Shown here piece by piece: positions 17,303 to 27,993 of a stretch of DNA of 34,951 nt. The first letter of the stretch is position 1. Each line of letters opens with the position of its first letter. Source of the stretch: Methanobrevibacter sp. 87.7 (GTDB lineage Archaea; Methanobacteriota; Methanobacteria; Methanobacteriales; Methanobacteriaceae); assembly GCF_002208625.1 (NCBI RefSeq), contig NZ_MRCT01000001.1, forward strand, positions 1 through 34,951, read 5' to 3'. The notes beneath the pieces were generated by a model, which worked only from the letters and a program-made list of their open reading frames with translations, ran no database searches and was not told the DNA's origin. A program made the translations under genes and the position numbers.

Positions 17303-17644
17303 ATACTATATTATTTAATGGTTTAATCAAAAAGTATATTTTAGTAAATAAAATTTAAGTATTTTAATCATTGCTTTTTTTTAATTTTTAATTTCTGCAC
17401 TTCTTATTATGTATTTCTTAAATTTATTTTAGTTTTAGTATATTCTGCATGTTTACTACTTTTTTTATAGTAGTACTAGAAATTAACTAGTGTACTATCT
17501 TATTTTTTACTAATTATAATTATTAAAATATATGATTTCTATTTTATTAGACTATTGATTATTCTTATTTTTATTAAATATTTACTATGTATCGTTGTTT
17601 TTTATTATATTGTAAATTTTTTAAAAAGATACTGGAGGAAGTTC
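17303..17644 (+). other. Structured leader region between rpoH and rpoB''
   Basis: No gene is seen in these 342 nt. Two overlapping hairpins stand out. ACTACT (17455-17460) can pair with AGTAGT (17469-17474), 8-nt loop. Alternatively TAGTA-CTAG (17471-17479) can pair with CTAG-TG-TACTA (17487-17497), with a 2-nt bulge. Both use 17471-17474, so they exclude each other, as in attenuators. A TATA-like AAATATATG lies near 17525. Confidence 0.45.
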
Positions 17645-19201
17645 ATGACAAAAGAGACATGGGCATTAGTAGATTCATTTTTTGATGAATATAATTTAGT
17701 AGACCATCATATTAAATCATATAATGATTTTGTAGAAAACCGTATTCAAAAAATTATAGATATTACTGATCCTATTAGTTTAGAAAAAGGTAAATATACT
17801 GTACGTACTGGTAAATTACACATTGAACCACCTTTTACTAAAGAAGCAGATGGTTCTAAAAGTGAAATTTATCCTACTGAAGCTAGACTTAGGAATTTAA
17901 ATTATTCAGCTCACATGTACTTACAAATGGCATTAGATATTGAAGGTGAACCTGAAGCTGAATTTGAAGATGTTTATATTGGTGAATTACCTGTTATGCT
18001 TAAATCAAATATTTGCCATTTAAATGGTTTAAGTGATGAAGAATTAAAAGATATTGGTGAAGATCCTCAAGACCCTGGAGGATATTTCATTGTAAATGGT
18101 TCTGAAAGAGCAGTAGTTACAATGGAAGAAATTGCACCAAATAAAATAATCTTAGAAAGAATTGGAAATATTGAGGATAGACGTGCTAAAGCTGTTGTTA
18201 CTTCTATTAAAAGTGGTTTTAGAGCAAGAATTAACTTAGAATATAAAAAACCTCGTAAAAAAGGTGTTTTCTTAAGAATATCTTTCCCTTATGTTCCTGG
18301 TGAAATTCCTCTTGTTATTTTATTACGTGCTTTAGGTCTTTCTACTGATCAAGAAATTATTAGAGCTATATCTAAAGATGATTTTAACTTCCAAATGATG
18401 ATTGCAGATGATATTCAAGTATCTGAACCTTCATTAAAACTTGATCCTAATGAAATGACTGATTTAACTAAAGAGGAAAGAAGGGATTATTTAAGTCAAC
18501 AAGCTCTTAAATTTATTGGTAATCGTGTAGCTAAAGGAATGAGTGAAGATTATCGTATTAAACGTGCAAAAGATGTTATTGATAGGTATTTATTACCTCA
18601 TATGGGAACTGAACCTGAAAAACGTCATGATAAAGCTATTTATTTAGCTGAAATGACTGAAATGTTACTCCAAGTTATTGAAGGTCAACGTGAACCACAC
18701 GATAAAGATCACTATACAAATAAAAGACTTAGAGTATCTGGAGACTTAATGGAAGATTTATTTAGAGTAGCTTTCACTTCACTTACAAGAGATATGAGTT
18801 ACCAATTAGAAAGAAGTATTTCAAGAGGTAAAGAACTCTCAATTAAACAAGCTGTAAGATCTGATGTTTTAACAGAAAACATTAAACATGCTATTGCAAC
18901 TGGTAATTGGGTTGGAGGTAGAGCTGGTGTAAGCCAACTTTTAGATAGGACAAGTTATATGGGAACTCTTTCTCATTTAAGACGTGTTGTATCTCCTTTA
19001 ACAAGAAGTCAACCTCACTTTGAAGCAAGAGATTTACACCCAACACAATTTGGTAAAATATGTCCAAATGAAACTCCTGAGGGTCCTAACTGTGGATTAG
19101 TAAAAAACTTAGCATTAATGTGTAAAATATCTGAAGGTTCAGATACTCAGGAAATTGTTGATGTTATTAAAAGTATGGGAGTATTGAAAGAATCTCAATA
19201 G
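17645..19201 (+). CDS. rpoB2: DNA-directed RNA polymerase subunit B''
   Basis: This is the N-terminal half of the second-largest RNA polymerase subunit (protrusion, lobe and fork regions of Rpb2), 518 residues from ATG 17645. GGAGG at 17634-17638 fixes that start; the frame continues 30 codons upstream without homology, and that part would be a hydrophobic false leader. Recognisable parts are the DPGGYFIVNGSERAVV segment, the lobe, and the fork with GVSQLLDRTSYMGTLSHLRR and FGKICPNETPEGPNCGLVKNLAL near the end. The B subunit is split in two genes, as in many methanogens; B' starts 21 nt later. The protein ends in VLKESQ just after the fork. Confidence 0.97.
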   Translation: MTKETWALVDSFFDEYNLVDHHIKSYNDFVENRIQKIIDITDPISLEKGKYTVRTGKLHIEPPFTKEADGSKSEIYPTEARLRNLNYSAHMYLQMALDIEGEPEAEFEDVYIGELPVMLKSNICHLNGLSDEELKDIGEDPQDPGGYFIVNGSERAVVTMEEIAPNKIILERIGNIEDRRAKAVVTSIKSGFRARINLEYKKPRKKGVFLRISFPYVPGEIPLVILLRALGLSTDQEIIRAISKDDFNFQMMIADDIQVSEPSLKLDPNEMTDLTKEERRDYLSQQALKFIGNRVAKGMSEDYRIKRAKDVIDRYLLPHMGTEPEKRHDKAIYLAEMTEMLLQVIEGQREPHDKDHYTNKRLRVSGDLMEDLFRVAFTSLTRDMSYQLERSISRGKELSIKQAVRSDVLTENIKHAIATGNWVGGRAGVSQLLDRTSYMGTLSHLRRVVSPLTRSQPHFEARDLHPTQFGKICPNETPEGPNCGLVKNLALMCKISEGSDTQEIVDVIKSMGVLKESQ

Positions 19202-19222
19202 ATTTCTGGAGGATTATTATTT

Positions 19223-21055
<1,833 letters not shown>

Positions 21056-21109
21056 TTGAAGTGTGTTGTTGAATTAAATTATTGATATTATTATTAAGGA
21101 GCCAATAAT

Positions 21110-23911
21110 TTGAGAGAAGATGGAATTATTAAAAAAATTAAACAGATTAATTTTGGACTTATGTCTCCTGAGCAAATTAGGAAATTATCTGTAGTTAAAA
21201 TTCAAACTCCAGATACTTATGATGAAGATGGTTATCCTATTGAAAATGGTTTAATGGATCCTCATTTAGGTGTTATTGATCCTAGTTTAAAATGCCGTAC
21301 TTGTGGTTACAGGGGAGGAGACTGTGAAGGACACTTTGGTAGTATTGACTTAGCAAGACCAGTTATTCATGTTGGTTTTGGTGATGTAATACACAAAATC
21401 TTACGTTCTACTTGTAATGATTGTGGTCGTATTCTTCTTGATGATGTTGAAATTGAAGAATTTAAACAAAAAATTGATTTCTGTAAAGAACATGATGAGA
21501 ACATTAATGATATAATTAAAGAGGTTTATAATGCTGCTAAAAAAAATGTATGTCCTCATTGTGGTGCAGAACAAGAAGATATTAAAATAGATAAACCTAC
21601 TACTATTACTCAAGGGGACTATAAATTAACTGCTAGTGAAGTTAGGGAAAAATTAGAAAGAATTACTGATAGTGATGCTTATGTTTTAGGTGTAAATCCA
21701 GAAGTAGCACGTCCAGAATGGATGGTTCTTACTGTTCTTCCTGTTCCTCCAGTAACTGTAAGACCTTCTATTACATTAGATACTGGTGAAAGATCAGAGG
21801 ATGATTTAACTCACAAACTTGTAGATATCTTAAGGATTAATCAAAGACTTATTGAAAACATGGAAGCAGGTGCTCCTCAACTTATTGTTGAAGATTTATG
21901 GGAACTTTTACAATACCATGTTACAACATACTTTGATAATGAAGCAAGTGGTGTTCCACCTGCTAGACATAGATCTGGAAGACCTCTTAAAACTTTAGCT
22001 CAAAGGTTAAAAGGTAAAGAAGGAAGGTTCAGAAGTAATTTATCTGGTAAAAGGGTTAATTTCTCTGCACGTACTGTAATTTCTCCTGATCCAAATATAT
22101 CTATTAATGAAGTCGGTGTACCTGAAATGATTGCAAAAGAGGTAACTGTACCTACTTATGTAAATGAATGGAACATTGATGAAATGAAAGAATATATTAA
22201 TAATGGACCTAATGTACATCCTGGTGCTAATTACGTTATTCGTTTAGATGGAAGAAAAATAAGGGTTTATGATGAAACTAAAGAGAAAATTTTAGAACAA
22301 TTAAAACCAGGTTTCATTGTAGAAAGACATCTTCATGATGGAGATATGGTTTTATTTAACCGTCAACCTTCACTTCACAGAATGTCTATGATGGCTCATG
22401 AAGTTAAAGTTTTACCTTATAAAACATTTAGGTTAAATTTATGTGTATGTCCTCCATATAACGCAGATTTCGATGGAGACGAAATGAACATGCACATTAT
22501 TCAAACTGATGAAGCTAGAGCAGAAGCTAAATCTATTATGAGGGTTCAAGAACATATTCTTTCTCCAAGGTATGGTGGACCAATTATCGGAGCTATTCAC
22601 GATCACATTTCTGGTGGATACTTATTTACTAGAAAAGAATCTGTATACTCTGAAGAAGATGCTTTCCAATTAATTAGGAAATCACATCTTAAAATGCCTA
22701 AACGTAAACATAAAGATTGGACTGGTAAAGAATTATTTAGTCTTTTATTACCTGATGACTTAAACATGAGTTATAGGGCTAATATCTGTAGACATTGTGA
22801 AGATGGTTGTCTTAAACAAGATTGTAAAAATGAAGCATATGTTGTTATCAAAAATGGAGAACTTATTTCTGGTATTATTGATGAAAATGCATATGGTTCT
22901 GGTTCAGGTAAAATTTTAGATAGGATTGCTAAAGAGTATGGTCCTTCCGCTGCTCGTGAATTCCTTGATAGATCTACTGATATGGCTATTGCAGGTATTA
23001 TGAAAATTGGTATTACTACAAGTCTTAATGATGAAGAAATTCCAGAAGAAGCTCAAGAAAGGATTAGTGAACATTTATTAAAAGCAGAAAAAGATGTAGA
23101 TGAACTTGTTGATACATATAACGAAGGATATCTTGCACCTTTACCTGGTAGAAGTCTTGAAGAAACTTTAGAGATGAGAATTGTACAAGTTCTTGGTGAA
23201 GCAAGGGATAAAGCTGGAGCAATTACTGAAAAATACTTTGGTAATGTTAAAGATGAATCACTTGTTTCATGTCATAACAAATTTGATATGTCAAACCATT
23301 CTGTAGTTATGGCAAAAACTGGTGCAAGGGCATCTATGTTGAACTTAACTCAGATTGCTGCTTGTGTAGGACAACAAGCTATTCGTGGTGGACGTATTAA
23401 TAGGGGTTATAAAGATAGAGTATTACCTCACTTCAGGAAAAAAGAATTAGGTGCTAAAGCTAAAGGATTTGTTTATTCTAGTTATAAAAGTGGTCTTGAT
23501 CCTATTGAATTCTATTTCCACGCAATGGGAGGAAGAGAAGGTCTTGTAGATACTGCTATTCGTACTGCTCAATCTGGTTATATGCAAAGAAGACTTGTAA
23601 ATGCACTTGAAGATTTAAAAGTTAATTCTAAAGGTCTTGTAACTGATAACTGTGGTATGGTTATTCAAACTATCTTTGGTGAAGATGGTGTAGATCCTGC
23701 AAAAAGTGATCATGGTAAAGTAGTTGATCTTGAAAAAGTTATTAGTGAAATGAGAGTTAACTCTAACTCTAAAAAATCAGCTAAAAAAGAACCATATCAT
23801 TTAACTTATGATTATGGTAAATCTAACCCTAAAGAAAATCCAATTTTCAAATGGGTAAATGGTGAAATGTATAAACAAAATAAAGGTAAAACTGAGAAAG
23901 TGGAGGAGTAG
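21110..23911 (+). CDS. rpoA1: DNA-directed RNA polymerase subunit A'
   Basis: This is the N-terminal two thirds of the largest subunit, 933 residues. It starts with TTG at 21110, positioned by AAGGAG (21096-21101) with 8 nt spacing. The clamp zinc site is C62, C65, C72, H75 (CRTCG...CEGH), and a second site is C102, C105, C148, C151. The catalytic loop NADFDGDEMNMH holds the magnesium-binding Asp453, Asp455 and Asp457. The bridge-helix region with YIxxR-type signature MGGREGLVDTAIRTAQSGYMQRR is complete. The protein ends in a lysine-rich tail. The gene is separated by only 3 nt from rpoA''. A weak TTG start on such a highly expressed subunit could limit its translation. Confidence 0.97.
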   Translation: MREDGIIKKIKQINFGLMSPEQIRKLSVVKIQTPDTYDEDGYPIENGLMDPHLGVIDPSLKCRTCGYRGGDCEGHFGSIDLARPVIHVGFGDVIHKILRSTCNDCGRILLDDVEIEEFKQKIDFCKEHDENINDIIKEVYNAAKKNVCPHCGAEQEDIKIDKPTTITQGDYKLTASEVREKLERITDSDAYVLGVNPEVARPEWMVLTVLPVPPVTVRPSITLDTGERSEDDLTHKLVDILRINQRLIENMEAGAPQLIVEDLWELLQYHVTTYFDNEASGVPPARHRSGRPLKTLAQRLKGKEGRFRSNLSGKRVNFSARTVISPDPNISINEVGVPEMIAKEVTVPTYVNEWNIDEMKEYINNGPNVHPGANYVIRLDGRKIRVYDETKEKILEQLKPGFIVERHLHDGDMVLFNRQPSLHRMSMMAHEVKVLPYKTFRLNLCVCPPYNADFDGDEMNMHIIQTDEARAEAKSIMRVQEHILSPRYGGPIIGAIHDHISGGYLFTRKESVYSEEDAFQLIRKSHLKMPKRKHKDWTGKELFSLLLPDDLNMSYRANICRHCEDGCLKQDCKNEAYVVIKNGELISGIIDENAYGSGSGKILDRIAKEYGPSAAREFLDRSTDMAIAGIMKIGITTSLNDEEIPEEAQERISEHLLKAEKDVDELVDTYNEGYLAPLPGRSLEETLEMRIVQVLGEARDKAGAITEKYFGNVKDESLVSCHNKFDMSNHSVVMAKTGARASMLNLTQIAACVGQQAIRGGRINRGYKDRVLPHFRKKELGAKAKGFVYSSYKSGLDPIEFYFHAMGGREGLVDTAIRTAQSGYMQRRLVNALEDLKVNSKGLVTDNCGMVIQTIFGEDGVDPAKSDHGKVVDLEKVISEMRVNSNSKKSAKKEPYHLTYDYGKSNPKENPIFKWVNGEMYKQNKGKTEKVEE

Positions 23912-25114
<1,203 letters not shown>

Positions 25115-25124
25115 AAATAGTTCT

Positions 25125-25147
25125 TGGATATTTTAATTAAATATCCA
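25125..25147 (+). terminator. Hairpin after rpoA''
   Basis: TGGATATTT (25125-25133) pairs perfectly with AAATATCCA (25139-25147) over a 5-nt loop, 10 nt after the stop, followed by AT-rich sequence with a T5 run. It probably ends or stabilises the RNA polymerase mRNA. Confidence 0.5.
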
Positions 25148-25248
25148 TTATATTATTTTTATTAAATTAAATTCCAGTTTTTTTATAATTAAATATTATT
25201 CGTATATTTACATTAAGTTTATAAACTATATTTATATAATTTAAATTA

Positions 25249-25359
25249 TACTATAATTTTTAATGATAATTTTATTTGAATGTAAAATTATTATTTATTT
25301 AGAGTACTATGATTTTTAATGATAATTTTATTTGAATGTAAAATTATTATTTATTTAGA
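25249..25359 (+). repeat. 56-bp tandem repeat with internal hairpin
   Basis: Copy 1 is 25249-25303 and copy 2 is 25305-25359, with one mismatch in 55 positions. Each unit can fold into a 13-bp stem with one G-T pair: 25262-25274 with 25283-25295, and 25318-25330 with 25339-25351, both with loop TTTGAATG. Confidence 0.8.
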
Positions 25360-25524
25360 ATTTATTTTTTTCATATGTGAAACTTATTATTTAATTAATA
25401 GTTTTACTTAAATTTTTTACAGTTTTTAACTGTAATAATATTTCTAAATTAATATTTAATTGATTTTAGAAATTTTAAGTGTTTTTAATACTTATTGCAG
25501 ATTCTAAAATTTAGACTCTGTTAC

Positions 25525-25545
25525 ATGGATTAAAATCCATTTTTT
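25525..25545 (+). promoter_or_regulatory. Attenuator-like hairpin with T run before rpl30e
   Basis: ATGGAT (25525-25530), loop TAAA, ATCCAT (25535-25540), then six T (25540-25545). It looks like an intrinsic terminator but sits upstream of the L30e ribosome-binding site, where a terminator would shut off rpl30e-nusA. Confidence 0.4.
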
Positions 25546-25576
25546 AAATATAAAAAATATTCAAAGGAGGCAGATG

Positions 25577-25873
25577 ATGGACGTAGATAGAGCAATCAGA
25601 GTAGCAGTAGATACAGGTGATGTAATCTTAGGCTCTGAAAAATCAATTCAATCTTTAAAATTAGGTAAAGGACAACTTGTTATTGTTGCAAAAAACAGTC
25701 CTAAAGAAATTATTGAAGATGTAGAATATTATTCTAAACTTTCTAATATTCCTTACTATGTTTATGATGGTACCAGTGTAGTTCTTGGTTCTGTTTGTGG
25801 TAAACCATTTACTGTAGCAACATTAGTTATTAACGATCCAGGAGATTCTACTATTTTAGAAGTAATGGGGTAG
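25577..25873 (+). CDS. rpl30e: 50S ribosomal protein L30e
   Basis: This small ribosomal protein (98 residues) of the L7Ae/L30e/S12e RNA-binding fold normally lies after the RNA polymerase genes in archaea. Features are MDVDRAIRVAVDTGDVILGS, the LVIVAKNSPKEIIEDVEYYSKL central part and the VLGSVCGKPFTVATLVI strand. Start 25577 is preferred over the adjacent in-frame ATG 25574, because AAAGGAGG ends at 25570 and leaves 6 nt for 25577 but only 3 nt for 25574. nusA begins 6 nt after the stop. In yeast, L30 represses its own mRNA by binding a leader structure; the structured leader here makes a similar idea worth testing, but it is only inference. Confidence 0.94.
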   Translation: MDVDRAIRVAVDTGDVILGSEKSIQSLKLGKGQLVIVAKNSPKEIIEDVEYYSKLSNIPYYVYDGTSVVLGSVCGKPFTVATLVINDPGDSTILEVMG

Positions 25874-25879
25874 ATTTTA

Positions 25880-26311
25880 GTGTCTATTAAATTTAATTCT
25901 AATGAAATTAGATATATTGCATTATTTGAAAACATGACTGGTGCAATGGTAAAAGATTGTATAATTGATGAAGATAATGCAAAAGTTACTTTTGTTGTTA
26001 AAAATGGAGATATGGGTTTAGCAATTGGTAAAGGTGGAAGTACTGTAAATAAAGTTAAAAGAGCAGTAGATAAAGGTGTTGAAATCGTCGAATATTCTGA
26101 TGATCCAACTGTATTTATTAAAAATCTTCTCTCACCTGCAGAAATTCAATCTATTAAAATCACTAGAAAAGAATCTGGTGAAGTTTTCGCTACCGTTACT
26201 GCAGACAATACTAATAAACGTATTGCTATTGGTAAAGGTGGAGTAAATATTGAAAGAGCTAAACTTTTAGCAAATAGGCAACATAATATTAGTAATATTA
26301 TTTTAAAATAA
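25880..26311 (+). CDS. nusA: NusA-like transcription factor (two KH domains)
   Basis: This 143-residue protein is the archaeal short NusA, made of two KH RNA-binding domains without the bacterial N-terminal polymerase-binding part. The GxxG loops are G50-KGG (AIGKGGSTV) and G118-KGG (AIGKGGVNI). It probably binds nascent RNA in transcription termination or rRNA processing. It begins with GTG at 25880, 6 nt after rpl30e, with a GGGGT stretch inside the end of rpl30e as a likely ribosome-binding site, so the two are cotranscribed. A 621-nt gap follows before rps12. Confidence 0.93.
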   Translation: MSIKFNSNEIRYIALFENMTGAMVKDCIIDEDNAKVTFVVKNGDMGLAIGKGGSTVNKVKRAVDKGVEIVEYSDDPTVFIKNLLSPAEIQSIKITRKESGEVFATVTADNTNKRIAIGKGGVNIERAKLLANRQHNISNIILK

Positions 26312-26932
26312 GTAAATTATTAAGTTAATATAATATTTTATATTTTGTTATCTTTTTTTATAAAAAAATATTTTTTTTATTTTTTTTATTTTAAAATTAT
26401 TTTTATTAATTTTTTATTTTTATTTAAAGTTTTATTTAAATTATTGAAATATTATTTTTTATTCTATTTATTTCAGTAAATTTATTTGATTATAAATATA
26501 AGTTATATTATATTTAAAAAATCTTTAAATTAAATATTTTTATTACTATTTTTCTTATAAACATTACATTTATATGTGGTTATTAACATAATTTACACTA
26601 ATAGATATTGCTAAAAATATCACTATGTTGTTTTTCCTTAAAGTTTTTATTTTTTAATTTAAGGAGTATTTTATTTTAATTTAACATAGATTATATAGTT
26701 ATCGTGTGCCTTTTTACTATATATTATTTATTTTATTAGATAGCATTATCTACAGATAAATATCATGTATTATTAAATTTTAATGATTATTTGTCGTATT
26801 TTATGATGACTCTATTTAGATTAGAAATTTTGATTGCATTGTATTATATGGTGTAAATCGCAGCGGTGGATTTTTAATTTTGATAGTTTATTCTATTAAT
26901 TATTTACAAAAAAATTTAAAAGAGGAAATATA
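26312..26932 (+). other. Long non-coding gap upstream of rps12
   Basis: No gene is seen in 621 nt. T-rich tracts just after nusA (26330-26460) probably end that transcript. A promoter-like ACATTTATATGT (26566-26577) would start RNA near 26598. Below it are hairpins GATATT/AATATC (26604-26621), CCTTAAA/TTTAAGG (26636-26664) and TAGATA/TATCTA (26737-26752, 4-nt loop). A second TATA-like ATTATATGG lies near 26852, with a slightly GC-richer stretch TCGCAGCGGTGG just after it. So rps12 has either a leader of about 330 nt, a nearer promoter, or an unannotated small RNA in front. Confidence 0.5.
26566..26577 (+). promoter_or_regulatory. Distal promoter-like element upstream of rps12
   Basis: ACATTTATATGT is identical to the 12-mer at the tRNA-Thr promoter (16052-16063). 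It is about 355 nt from the rps12 start, much further than usual for an mRNA promoter in this window. Confidence 0.45.
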
Positions 26933-27358
26933 ATGCCAGGACTTTTCGCAGCAGGTAAACTTAAAAAAAATAGACAAAATTTTAAGTGGAAAGATGTAGA
27001 TTATAAAAGAAAAGCATTACGTTTAGATGTTAAAGCTGATCCTCTCGAAGGAGCTCCTCAAGCTAGAGGAATTGTTATTGAAAAAGTAGGTATTGAAGCA
27101 AAACAGCCTAACTCAGCTATTCGTAAATGTGTACGTGTTCAATTAATTAAAAACGGTAAACAATTAACCGCTTTTGCACCAGGAGATGGAGCAATTGGAT
27201 TTATTGATGAACACGATGAAGTAATGATTGAAGGAATTGGAGGACCATCAGGAAGATCTATGGGTGATATTCCTGGAGTCCGTTGGAAAGTATCAAAAGT
27301 TAATAATGTAGCTTTATCTGAAATGGTTTCAGGTAAAATTGAAAAACCTGTAAGGTGA
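26933..27358 (+). CDS. rps12: 30S ribosomal protein S12
   Basis: S12 (archaeal S23-type, 141 residues) sits at the decoding centre of the small subunit. The conserved loop [15 protein letters not shown] is intact, as are [17 protein letters not shown] and the lysine-rich N-terminus that enters the rRNA. The ATG follows AGAGGAAA at good spacing. It opens the archaeal str operon (S12-S7-EF2-EF1A-S10). Its TGA stop overlaps the ribosome-binding site of rps7, so the two are probably translationally coupled. Confidence 0.97.
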   Translation: MPGLFAAGKLKKNRQNFKWKDVDYKRKALRLDVKADPLEGAPQARGIVIEKVGIEAKQPNSAIRKCVRVQLIKNGKQLTAFAPGDGAIGFIDEHDEVMIEGIGGPSGRSMGDIPGVRWKVSKVNNVALSEMVSGKIEKPVR

Positions 27359-27363
27359 TTATT

Positions 27364-27924
27364 GTGTCTAATTTATTATTTGATAAATGGGATTTATCTG
27401 AAGTTGAAGTTAATGATTTAGGTTTAGTAAGATACATTTGTTTAGATGAAACTATTCCTCACACCTCAGGTAGACATGTAAAAAGACAATTTGCAAAATC
27501 AAAAGTTTCTATTGTTGAAAGATTAATGAACAAAATCATGAAAACTGCTATTAACTCTGGTAAAAAAAATAAAGCATATTCTATTGTTAGTGAAGCTTTA
27601 GATATTATTCATGATAAAACTAAAAAAAATCCAGTTCAAATTTTAGTTACTGCAGTTGAAAATACTGCACCTCGTGAAGAAACTACTCGTATTAAATATG
27701 GTGGTGTAGGATATCAAGTTCCTGTAGATATTTCTCCACAAAGAAGAGTAGATTTATCTTTAGGTTTTATTACAAGAGGAACTTACCAATCTGCATTTAA
27801 AAATAGAAAATCTGCAGGTCAATGTTTAGCAGATGAATTACTCCTTGCATCTAATGAAGATTCAAGAAGCTTTGCTTTACAGAAAAAAGAAGAAAAAGAA
27901 AGAGTAGCTAAAGCAGCTCACTAG
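27364..27924 (+). CDS. rps7: 30S ribosomal protein S7
   Basis: S7 nucleates assembly of the 30S head and contacts the E site. It is 186 residues from GTG 27364. AAGGTGA (27352-27358) is the ribosome-binding site and leaves 5 nt to that GTG; the in-frame GTG at 27355 lies within the site and would overlap rps12. Conserved parts are KSKVSIVERLMNKIMKTAINSGKKNKAYSIV..., ENTAPREETTRIKYGGVGYQVPVDISPQRR and the C-terminal FALQKKEEKERVAKAAH. A pair of hairpins follows before fusA. Confidence 0.96.
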   Translation: MSNLLFDKWDLSEVEVNDLGLVRYICLDETIPHTSGRHVKRQFAKSKVSIVERLMNKIMKTAINSGKKNKAYSIVSEALDIIHDKTKKNPVQILVTAVENTAPREETTRIKYGGVGYQVPVDISPQRRVDLSLGFITRGTYQSAFKNRKSAGQCLADELLLASNEDSRSFALQKKEEKERVAKAAH

Positions 27925-27968
27925 GCTAATAGCCTAATTTAGTTGAAGTTATTTAACTTTTAAACTAA
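27922..27968 (+). other. Hairpins between rps7 and fusA
   Basis: TAGGCT/AGCCTA (27922-27936, 3-nt loop) includes the rps7 stop codon. Next, TTAGTT (27939-27944) pairs with AACTAA (27963-27968) around AAGTT/AACTT (27946-27959). They may be processing or stability elements between the two cistrons. Confidence 0.4.
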
Positions 27969-27993
27969 TTTTTATGTTTTATAGGTGATTATT

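Larger units (their letters stand above)
25115..25576 (+). other. Hairpin-rich region between rpoA'' and rpl30e
   Basis: No gene is seen in these 462 nt, but the region is packed with inverted repeats. In order: a 9-bp hairpin (25125-25147); a TATA-like TTTATATAA (25231-25239); a 56-bp unit in tandem, each with a 13-bp stem; TTACAGTT/AACTGTAA (25417-25435, 3-nt loop); TAAGTGTT/AATACTTA with one G-T pair (25476-25494, 3-nt loop); and ATGGAT/ATCCAT with T6 (25525-25545). The last one ends about 30 nt before the L30e start. Confidence 0.55.

Noticed and set aside
17555-17644. Hydrophobic N-terminal extension of RpoB''
   Set aside because: It looks like a membrane segment, which a polymerase subunit would not have, and GGAGG at 17634-17638 points to ATG 17645.
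25249-25359. CRISPR-like array at the 56-bp repeat (and at the 51-bp repeat, 32520-32629)
   Set aside because: The copies are directly adjacent without unique spacers, there are only two, and no cas gene is in the window.
26803-26809. ATGATGA resembling a C box of a C/D small RNA in the rps12 upstream gap
   Set aside because: No D box (CTGA) or second box pair is found at a fitting distance, and the motif is easily met by chance in AT-rich DNA.
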